From the IMG/VR virus record IMGVR_UViG_3300037961_003947, positions 1 to 44,081 of that record: 44,081 bases of DNA. One strand, 5' to 3'. Below, piece by piece: positions 1 through 9,300 of this stretch (positions are counted from its first letter, which is position 1; each line of letters begins with the position of its first letter). Position numbers and translations under genes: made by a program. The notes beneath the pieces are model-generated. The model did not search any database. It was not told the origin of the DNA and saw only the letters and a list, made by a program, of their open reading frames with translations. Origin of the DNA: a virus.

Positions 1-2775
1 TGTACCACTTCTAACTGCAAAATCTTCATCAACATCTAGAGTGCCATTGAAGTTTACGTTATCATTAACAGTCAGTGTACCTTGAATAGTTGTGTTACCA
101 GTTGCACCAATAACAGTGAACTTCTCAGTATCACCACTATTGAGTTTACCAACAGCAAATCTTTCGTTAGATCCAGTAGCACCAACATACAGGGATTTCA
201 TAATACCTGCACCACCATGTGCTTTCAAGGTGGAGAAGTTATGAGATGCATAGGAAGGAGATGCCTGATAAGTGTCACCGAAACGACCTCTGTATCTGAC
301 TCTCAACCAGTTCAATCTAGATTCAGTCTCTGTCGCACTATCCTTAATCTCAAGAGGACCGTTAACGTGTAACGTACCATCGATCAGAGCAGAACCTGCA
401 ACGTATGCACCACCATCAACTCTTAATGAACCATAGTCATTAGATTGAATCTCCCATTCACCAGTGCTACTGTTCTTAGCAGCAGTGATATCGTTTGTGC
501 TTTCAGAGTGAATGTTGCCAGCGATATTAACATCACTGTTAGCATCTACAACACCAGTTACGGTGAGGATACCGCCGATCTCAGCGTTACCTGTTGTAGT
601 ATGGAATGTAGTTTTAGTTGTACCAGAACCATTCTTAAGTTCAAGAGTCTTAGAAGCACCTTGGAATACAATATTATCATCAAATCTACTTGTAGAATTA
701 GCACGGAAAGTGCCATCAACATCCAGAAGACCGCCGATATTGACTGCACCAGTAATACCAGCACCACCAGCAACTACCAAGTCACCAGTTGTGTTGGAAG
801 AGGATGCAGTTCCAGTCGTTAACTTAAGGTTACCAGCAGTAATACCAGAAGCAGTACCAGAAAAGACTTCGGAAGTATTTGTAGCAGCATGAAGGAAAGT
901 AAAACCACCTTCATGACCAGCCAGATCAGTATAGTTAGTGTCCCAACCATAGAAACCTAAGCGTGCTTGAGAATCATAATATCTAAACTCAACACCACGA
1001 TCTTTGTTGTCATCAGATGAAGGAGCAGTATCACCACCCAGAGTCATGATAACATCATCAACTTGTAAAGTTGTGCTGTTTACAGTTGTTGTTACACCAT
1101 CAACTTGGAGGTCACCCCAGACACGAACCAGACCAGTTACTGCACGGTCATCGCCAGGATCAAGATTAAGTGTTCCTGTTGAACCAATGTAATCTCCTTG
1201 GAATCTTGCGTTTTCTACATGAACCTTGCCAGTTCCAGCAGATGCATCAATGTCAACAACATCTTCTGCAGTGATTGTTACTGTACTTGTGCCATCCCCA
1301 GCATTTGTAGAGATAATACTAAGGTTTCTAGCATTTGCACTGTCCTGAGTTAACTGGAAGGTAAGGTTACCATCCCCAGTTTTATCCAGTGTCTGAGCAA
1401 CAGCGCCATCAAGAGTGATGTCAGGATCAGAGAAGTACGAGCGTACATTGATATCAACTTCGCCAGCTCCGCCGTCCCCTGTATTATTAGCGCCAAACAG
1501 TAAATTACCGCTCGTGTTATTAACTTTAAGATAGTTAAGACGATTGAATCCTCTGTATCCAGTGGTTGCAGTAAGTTCTTGATCAAGTTCAAAGTGCTCA
1601 ACAGCACTACCATCAGCAAATGAAACACGGTTATTTTGTAATTGTGTGTTATCTACGCCTAATGCAGCAATGGTGACGTGCCCGTTGCTGTCAACATCGA
1701 AATCTTCCTGTGCAAAGGAAGCCAGTCCCTTCTGTTCCGTTGCTTCAGCCGCGAGGTAACGCCATGATCCAGTATCACCACTGGAATGAGTAGGAGCACC
1801 AGCACCAGCACTAATGTCCGCAATTGCTTGGTATACTTTTGATGCATTCTGAATGATTGCATATCTAGAGTAAGCAGTCCCTGCATCATAGTTAGGATAC
1901 TTACTACCCTCAGTGGCGGTAGCGATAGGTACATTTGTTGCACTGGTTAATCTACCATAAGCGTCAACTGTAAATTTCGTAGCGTTTACAGTCTGAGTGC
2001 CATAGGGTTCACTGTTAGATCCAGCAGCAGATACTGATGTGAGTGATTCAGTATTATAGTTACCTGCTGTAACGGCAGTTGTAATTAAATCAATGGTGGG
2101 GTTGCCAGAAACACCATCACCATTGTTAATAGCAATTCTTGTTGCAGTTCCCGTAATAGTACGGGTTGCCATTGTATTTGTAGCAGTTCTGGAAATTATT
2201 CCACTAGTAGTTAAACCTGCAAGTGCAATTAGATCAAGATCATATGGTTGAGCAGATTGACCTTCTACCGTACCATTAAGACCATAGTCAGCAAGAGTTG
2301 TTGGAATAGATCCATTAGTTACTCTACCCTTTGCGTCTACAGTAACCTTTGTATAAGTTCCAGAACTACTATCTGTATTATCGTGGTGAGGTAAACTAGA
2401 AAGTAAATCTAAAGTTGCCGCAATATTAATATTCTGAGAACCATCAAAAATCTCAGAACCAGAAAGATCACCACTTAATTGAATTTGACGAGAACTAGAA
2501 AGTCTAGTTGATGTTGAAGCGTTACCAATTAAAGTTGCAGTGATTGTACCTGCGGAAAAATTACCATCAGTATCTCTTTGAACAAGAGTATTTGCCGTAT
2601 TTGAAGTGGATTCAATCGGACGTTCGTATCTAAGTGTATTCCACGCAGTAACACCATCACCGATCTTGAAACGACCTGTATCAAGTTCGATCCCAAGTTC
2701 ACCTTGAGCGAGGATTGGATTAGCGTTCGCCCACTCTTGAGCACCACCGCGTCTTAATTGAATTCTATTTGCCAT
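1..2775 (-). CDS. Tail fibre protein with Mtd-like N-terminus, partial (at least 925 aa)
   Basis: The minus-strand frame is open from the ATG at 2775 to the left edge (925 codons), so the C-terminus is missing. Residues 1-50 (MANRIQLRRGGAQEWANAN, GELGIELDTGRFKIGDGVTAW) match the N-terminal domain of phage major-tropism-determinant and hyaluronidase-type fibres. Fibre repeats follow: LIGNASTSTRL with LSGDLSGSEIFDG (about 90-125), and VTVDAKGRVTNG and FTVDAYGRLTSA. Later come conserved cyanophage fibre wording (LQVDDVIMTLGG, DNKDRGVEFRYYD; about 565-595) and repeated short strands such as LLDVDGTFRANS and TLTVNDNVNFNGTLDVD, typical of a trimeric beta-stranded shaft. It probably forms a host-recognition fibre; the receptor-binding tip would lie outside the window. 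It has its own promoter behind a terminator. Confidence 0.85.
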   Translation of the reverse strand, partial: MANRIQLRRGGAQEWANANPILAQGELGIELDTGRFKIGDGVTAWNTLRYERPIESTSNTANTLVQRDTDGNFSAGTITATLIGNASTSTRLSSSRQIQLSGDLSGSEIFDGSQNINIAATLDLLSSLPHHDNTDSSSGTYTKVTVDAKGRVTNGSIPTTLADYGLNGTVEGQSAQPYDLDLIALAGLTTSGIISRTATNTMATRTITGTATRIAINNGDGVSGNPTIDLITTAVTAGNYNTESLTSVSAAGSNSEPYGTQTVNATKFTVDAYGRLTSATNVPIATATEGSKYPNYDAGTAYSRYAIIQNASKVYQAIADISAGAGAPTHSSGDTGSWRYLAAEATEQKGLASFAQEDFDVDSNGHVTIAALGVDNTQLQNNRVSFADGSAVEHFELDQELTATTGYRGFNRLNYLKVNNTSGNLLFGANNTGDGGAGEVDINVRSYFSDPDITLDGAVAQTLDKTGDGNLTFQLTQDSANARNLSIISTNAGDGTSTVTITAEDVVDIDASAGTGKVHVENARFQGDYIGSTGTLNLDPGDDRAVTGLVRVWGDLQVDGVTTTVNSTTLQVDDVIMTLGGDTAPSSDDNKDRGVEFRYYDSQARLGFYGWDTNYTDLAGHEGGFTFLHAATNTSEVFSGTASGITAGNLKLTTGTASSSNTTGDLVVAGGAGITGAVNIGGLLDVDGTFRANSTSRFDDNIVFQGASKTLELKNGSGTTKTTFHTTTGNAEIGGILTVTGVVDANSDVNIAGNIHSESTNDITAAKNSSTGEWEIQSNDYGSLRVDGGAYVAGSALIDGTLHVNGPLEIKDSATETESRLNWLRVRYRGRFGDTYQASPSYASHNFSTLKAHGGAGIMKSLYVGATGSNERFAVGKLNSGDTEKFTVIGATGNTTIQGTLTVNDNVNFNGTLDVDEDFAVRSGT

Positions 2776-2811
2776 TGTTTACGACAACTCTAAGAGATTA
2801 TGCTTCTGAGT

Positions 2812-2819
2812 TATTTATG
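2812..2819 (-). promoter_or_regulatory. T4-type late promoter motif upstream of the tail fibre gene
   Basis: The minus strand reads CATAAATA, ending 36 bases before the fibre ATG and starting 5 bases after the terminator T-run. The arrangement makes the fibre gene an independently transcribed late unit. Confidence 0.65.
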
Positions 2820-2824
2820 CCATT

Positions 2825-2846
2825 AAAAAAGGGGGCATTGCCCCCT
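2825..2846 (-). terminator. Intrinsic terminator ending the gp8-DUF4815 unit
   Basis: On the minus strand a perfect 6-bp stem, GGGGGC/GCCCCC, with a three-base AAT loop is followed by six T. It lies directly after the stop of the 74-aa gene and before the fibre promoter. This is the only convincing intrinsic terminator in the window. Confidence 0.9.
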
Positions 2847-2850
2847 AGTA

Positions 2851-3075
2851 TTATTCTGCTGTTTCTACTTCATCAACCACCTCTTCTTCTGGTGGTGCTG
2901 ACATTGTTTCTGGATTATAATATTCAAGTGCTTCAATAGCACCCTGAAGTTTCAGTGCAGTAACTTCATTTTCTTTGATCCTTGCTGCCAATTGCTTATT
3001 TTCTTCAACCAACACATTAAAACGCTCTTTGAATTGTCGGAGCATTTCAGGTTGAGCAACTTGTTCAATCGTCAT
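2851..3075 (-). CDS. Small acidic coiled-coil protein (74 aa)
   Basis: Residues about 10-52 (MLRQFKERFNVLVEENKQL, then RIKENEVTALKLQGAIEAL) form a clear coiled-coil helix. The C-terminal 20 residues are Pro/Glu-rich and acidic (APPEEEVVDEVETAE), probably disordered. No family is recognised. It starts 5 bases after the previous stop without an obvious ribosome-binding site, suggesting reinitiation. It is the last gene of the gp8-DUF4815 unit; a strong terminator begins 4 bases after its stop. A structural or chaperone role beside the fibre gene is possible but unproven. Confidence 0.65.
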   Translation of the reverse strand: MTIEQVAQPEMLRQFKERFNVLVEENKQLAARIKENEVTALKLQGAIEALEYYNPETMSAPPEEEVVDEVETAE

Positions 3076-3080
3076 AATGT

Positions 3081-3320
3081 TTACTTTGCTTTTTGGACTA
3101 ACGTTAGTAAGAGTGACTTGATATCACTCATTTCAGATTTTAGATCAGAAACCTCTTTTTGTAAAGCTTTCTTTTCTGCATCTTCTTTTTGCCTCTTATT
3201 GTAAGATGCCATATATTTATCATATTCATCTTGGTTGCCCTTGATGATAGCATTAGAAGAAGGATCTCTATAGAGACCCTCCTTTCCTTCTACTGGAATT
3301 AAGTTATCAAAATCGTTCAT
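3081..3320 (-). CDS. Small coiled-coil protein (79 aa), probable virion-associated
   Basis: The N-terminal half (NDFDNLIPVEGKEGLYRDPS, then AIIKGNQDEYDKYMAS) resembles small proteins that I recall encoded after DUF4815 genes in cyanomyoviruses. The C-terminal half (about 40-79, KKALQKEVSDLKSEMSDIKS) is a strongly charged coiled coil ending in LLTLVQKAK. The start overlaps the DUF4815 stop as TAATG, so the two are coupled, and the product probably assembles with or assists that protein. Trimerisation or attachment of fibres through the coiled coil is inference. No catalytic motif is visible. Confidence 0.7.
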   Translation of the reverse strand: MNDFDNLIPVEGKEGLYRDPSSNAIIKGNQDEYDKYMASYNKRQKEDAEKKALQKEVSDLKSEMSDIKSLLLTLVQKAK

Positions 3321-6300
3321 TAGGTTGCAAGTGCGATAGCGCGAAGGTCAGCAATTAGTGGAACTCTTGCTTGACTGGAGGATCTCATAACAATTTTAAT
3401 TTGGAATGCGTTAAAGTTCAAACCACTCACTTCGTAATAATAATCCTTCCAGAGAACTTCTTCACTAGGAGAGTCGTCATATTGAAGTGCTTTATCAAAT
3501 TGAGTCCATCCGATAGAATCAATATCTTCAGCAGTTCCAGTGTCAAATGCTCTGTAGTAGATTCTAACATCTGCTTCAGGGGGACGAGACATCTGGAAAT
3601 CAATTCTTAAAGATCTGGATTCTCTAATCAAACGAGCAAGTCGTGTAATATATACACAATCATTTTGATCACCAATTGGAAGTGTAGAAACATCCTGACT
3701 ACGATCAATTTCTCCTTGTTGTCCATATGGAGAAGAACCGCCTGGCCATTGATTGATTCTATTTGAGGTAGTAATCAAAGAACATCTATCAAGATCAACT
3801 ACAGGAGAAAGAGACTCTTTTGTTGTTGATAAATCAATCAACATTGTAAGCGACTTTTCACCATCAAGTTTTGCATTTTCATTAACTTCCGAGCAAATCA
3901 TCCTAGGATTGGGGAAGAAGTTCTGATCATTCAGTGTGATATTTCTATATGTTCCATCATTAACAAACGATGCTTGGTCACGAGGAGAAGATCCACCCTC
4001 ACCACCACCGTCACCAACAGAAGTTGCACTAGTAGTATTAATTCTAGCAGTGACATCTGTCTCAGGCATATTCATAACAGAAACTGTTGGAGTCAGAGTT
4101 TCAAATTGAACATTCTGTGAAGCAAATACTCTGTTACCACCTGCGCGAATACCATTATTTGCTACACCTTGCATCTGGAGCATATAAGTATCCATCCAAG
4201 GACATTCAAGACTTGTATGAGTCTTATTAATGTCAATCAGAGGAATGCCATCGAGATTATAACACTCAACAACAGCACCAGAAGCATGAGTTACGTCGGC
4301 AGTACTATTTGCACCTCTACCAGAGGTAGCAACAGTAATGGTCTTACCGTCACTAGAAATAGCGGAGTATTTAATAATTTCATCATCAATTTTTACATAT
4401 CCAGGATTAGCATTACTAATTGCAGCACCATTAACAACTGTGTGGAATGTGATTGCACTGTCTACAGTAATAGATGTTGCAGCAGCTGCTAATGCACTAG
4501 TAAGTGTTGTTGGGGAAATTTCAGAAGCAACACCTTCAATCTTAACATTATTAGTTCTGTTGTGCATACCATGATTTCTATGGTAGATGAGAATTTCTTT
4601 CTCATCATTTGCATATGTGGGAGCACTTGGTAAATAACCTCCGAAAGAATCTCCACTTTCTGTAGAAGATGTTACTGTACCAGTCCAACCACCACCTTCA
4701 TTTAAAGTTTCATTATCGGTAAATGCACCAGTAATGTAATGGAGAACAAGGTTATTGGAACCATTCCAAGTCTTAACAATACCAACTGATGCGGAAGTTG
4801 CACCAGTAACAATATCACCAACTTCTAAAGTTCCAGATACATTACCCACAACCATAGTTGCAATTGCTTCAGAGGATCTAACTCTAAAGGTAGTAGATGT
4901 GCCCTGTAACCAATTACCAGTGACATCATTAACCGTGACAGTATCAATTGCGGAAGCAGATGATGTAGAAGAAACTACGGTTGCTTCAGCATTAGAAGTT
5001 TCTTGCAGTAAACGAGCACCAATACTGTAAGTGTACTGTGATGCTGCGAGACCAACACTCAATACAAGTTTTGGTTTGATTGTTTGAACTGGATTATCAA
5101 TCAAATTGTGAATACCATTATTACCTCTACCTTGAGGTGCGTTATTTAATGCGACCGTTCCTTGAGTCTGGGTAAAGCTCGCACGATAAACAGTAAACTT
5201 CAAATCTTCATATTGATCAGCAGTCCAGGTAGATGCGTTCTGTGATTTAAACAGAACACCAGCATAAGGTTGTTCGGAGATTGTTCTCGTTCCAGAAACG
5301 TCAACATCACCCATTCTAGAAATCCAAATCTCATACTCGTTCGAGTCGGACAGAAGAACAAAACAATATTCAACAGATGATTTAATGTAAACTGGTGCTT
5401 TAAATGTAAACCTAGTGGCAACAGCAGCAGTTTCAGAAATTTCTACCTGATCAGGAGTGATAGTGGTATCCGAGAAAGGAAGAATGGTTTTAGTGGGATA
5501 ACCATTTTCCATAGTTCTAATCTGCATAGAGATTGGAATATTAGTATCCTTTGTTTTGAAGAATACATCAACAGCACTAATAAAGACACCTCCCTCTTCT
5601 TCCACAATAAAGGATTGTGCAAGAGGGTCATACCAACCAATCTGTCTAGTTTCAGTTCTAGTAGTTTGAACAACCCTATCTTCCGAAACAGTATCTCTAA
5701 CAATTTCAGCATTACGAACTGCAAGAACATTTTCTTGTACAGTTTGAAGAGTACCAGTCGCAGAATAAGTAGTATCTGCAGAAGAATCTACTGCTCCAGC
5801 AGTTTTCTCATTTGTTTCTGATGTTGTAAATCTAAAGGTTCTAGTTCCTGTTGCCCAACGAGGATTTGCATCATTCTTGGGTGAAGGAACAAAGAATGCA
5901 CCTTGAATATTACCAACATTATCAGTGAGAAGACGACGATCTTTAACAACCGCCCTTGCTCCAGAAGTTTGTCCAACTAAGATCTCACCAACCTGCATGT
6001 TACCAAAGAAGTCTGGAGAGACTGTCTCGGAGATTGCAGTAATATCATGATTCAGATATTCGGTTTGAGAAGAATATGATTCGGGAAGTGTTTCTGTTCC
6101 CTTTCCATATGGATTAGTTTTATAACCATCATCAGGTGCAATTACTTTTAATTGACAATTAGAACTCTGTCCAATGACAGTTTCTCCGACAACGAAGGGA
6201 GTTTCGTTTGTTCGGGAGTCAGTTGTAGAATTTTTGATCAACTCAATAACCTTGGGCGTAATGTAAGTAGTTACATTAATACCATCAAAGAATGCATACA

Positions 6301-9300
6301 TTCTGGTGCGTGGTTTTAGACGATCTACATTGAAACCAATGTTACGAGATCTAATCCAAGGAATTGCACTTCTAGAGAGAACAGTATCACCTAAAGATCT
6401 ACGCTCAATCTTAGGAACAACTCTTGTACGAACACCTTGACGAGCTTGATTGTTAACAACTCTGAAAGTACGACGTTCGTGTAGATAGAATAAACCTTGA
6501 CGACGCTGACCATGCCCAAGAGCACCTAACTGACGACCAACACCAAAAGTACCAGATGAAGATCTTGTTTGAGAAGAGGAAGTTAATGTTTCACCCGTCC
6601 AATTGGTTTGCCATGAACCCCACTGAATGGGAGCAAAACCATTTTGATCAACCTGAAGATCTCTAGAAACGGAAGAGAAGTCACCCTCAATATTTTCAAC
6701 ACGAGCAGGGAGTCTTTCGATATCGATCCAATCGTCAGATGCAGGTGTTAAATCAATACGACCAATGAAAGTAAACACATTGAATGGGTTAACATTCTCT
6801 GATCTGGACGCATAGGGTTGAGTAATGATTGCCTTATTTTCATAAGGTAACATAATAACATTACCGTCAGTTTTGACCACATTAGTAGAATCAGACTGAT
6901 TAAATTGCAAAGCAACATTAGTTGTATAATGCTGAGGACGCAATTGACCTTCTCTAAAGTCAAGAGAACACTTATAATCAGGACTGAAGACATCACCAGT
7001 TGTGTGATCTGTAAAGTCATCAACAACATAACCATTTTTCAGACGATCAAAACCATTTTCGTCATAAGTTTTGGTATTTTCTGCTTGAGATTCAAGTAAA
7101 GACAGTGAAGTATAGTATTCAACATGAGTAAGTCTTTGCTCAAGATCTCCAATGTCTTTCATCGTATAACGACGAATGACCTCAGTGGTGATCGTAACAT
7201 CTCTTTCTGGATCAAAAACGTATGGTTTGTATTCAATGGATGCTAAAAGCATTGCATTATCAATCTTTGGAGGTGGAATAAGATAATATCCAGATACACC
7301 TTTACTTACAACAAGATTGCCATCATGGGATAGATACAGTTTATCGATTCTAGGAAGATACCAAGAATAATCTGCTCTAAAGGAAGAATCGACTTCCATA
7401 ATATCAAAGATAGTTGATGCACCAGAACCACTAGTTGCATCAAAGACTCTAGACACAAAGTCGAAAGTTGTACAATTTACAAAGAAGGGAGCACTAACTG
7501 TTCCAGAACCATTTCTCAGTTCTTTTACAGCAGGACGGAAATCAATCTGATCTCTAATATACTTAATAGAACCATCTACCTTGTAGTTGGGAATCTCTTT
7601 GTAACTAACTCCACTATAAGATTGTGCAGCGAAATAATCTCCAGATGCTTCATGGGAGAAGTAATCAAAAATTACAAGAAGTCTCCTTGTGGGAGCAACT
7701 GTAGAAGGAAGACGAACAAGTTTAGAAACATCATAGAAGTTCATCCTTTGTCCTGCTTCAAGTTCAAACTGATCAGTAATAACTTTACTACCTGCAAAGA
7801 TAGAATCTTCACCATCATCAATGATACCTGCAATTGCATCACCAGAACTGTTTTCGCCATCAATAGTTTCACCTGTGACGAAGGGGATTTCATTCAGAGC
7901 AACATAATACAGTTTTAAATCAGCATTAGAGAATGAAATTACCCGACCTCTAGCACCTGAAGTTTTACCAATAATTAATGTACTTGCAGCGAAGAAGACT
8001 GATTCGGTAAGAACAACATATGGAGAAGATGCATCATTATCATCATATGATTCATAGATTGCATGTACATCATAAACATCATTGACACCAAAAGAAATAT
8101 CCAAATCTTGAACTCTAGTGCCATAAAGAGCACTGTAAGTAAGACCTGTTGGTTGAATGGTTACATCTTCTGTAGTTTTGAAGACTTTAAGTGCCTGCAT
8201 TTTAGATGCAGTTTTAATCTTCTTGGAAACATTATTTTTAGAAATTAATGCAGTTAATGTAACTGTTGCAACGGCACCAAGACCACTAATAGAGAATGAC
8301 TGATTATCAGAACCAAACGAAGTAACTAAATTACCTGCATCTACTTCAGCATCAATATCTACATTTTGTCCATTTGCATATGTACTCGATCCACCATTAT
8401 TGATAATGGTTAGGATATAATGATCTCCAGATAAAGCGGCAAATGATTCCGATTCAGGAACGGTGAATGTGATTGAACCTGTAGTTACAGTTTTTGATGC
8501 AAAGTTTCTGAATACAAAGAATGATTCATCATCCAGAGATTTCATTACATCTTCAGGAAGGTCAAACGAAAGTTCTCCGTTTTGATAATCTTTCTGGAAA
8601 ATAAAGGGACGTAATCTAACAAATTCGCCATATTCACCAGCAGTTACTGTGCCTACCTTCAGTGAATTATCAAGTCTAGCAATTTGATCAGTATAATTAA
8701 AGATTGTGTCACCATCTAAAATGCCAGTTCTCTTATTAGTTGGATCTGTAGCAATGTTTGTTGGATCAACTCTCTTAACACGAATAGTGTTATTACCTTC
8801 AAAATCTGAAAGTGTTGGGGTAATTACATCACCAGGTCTCAAATCCTTTTCAAATCTTGTACGGAAACCAGTAACGATTTCACGACCAACACTAGCAACA
8901 TCAACGGTTGCACTATTACCATGAATAGATGCAACATTTAAGGTACAACTATTGCCATGTAAAGTTGCAACATCGAAGGTCAAGGCAGCACCACCGCCAC
9001 CGCCAAGTTGAGCATCAGCGATAGTGAAAGTATCATCAACAGAATATCCACTACCATCATCAGTAATAGTAACTGTTGCTGCACCATTACCAGCAACTAC
9101 GACGCTAAAGGTAGCACCACTTCCTCCACTAGGAGAAACCGAATAATCAGAAGCACCGATGGTATATGTGCCAGCAGTTCTACTTGAATCTGCTGCACCA
9201 ATCGTATCAATAGTAGCAATACCAGTAGCATTAGCATTAGTAATAGTTACAGTATTACCTACTGCAAAACCAGTACCATCATTGTTAACCGCTACTGTTT

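Noticed and set aside
82-892. Several plus-strand open frames of about 100-126 codons
   Set aside because: They lie opposite the minus-strand tail fibre frame, have Ser/Thr/Cys-rich or Val/Pro-rich shadow composition, and no ribosome-binding sites.
3214-3221. GATAAATA late promoter-like motif on the minus strand inside the 79-aa gene
   Set aside because: It encodes part of that protein, lies about 140 bases before the next start, and such matches arise by chance in AT-rich coding DNA.
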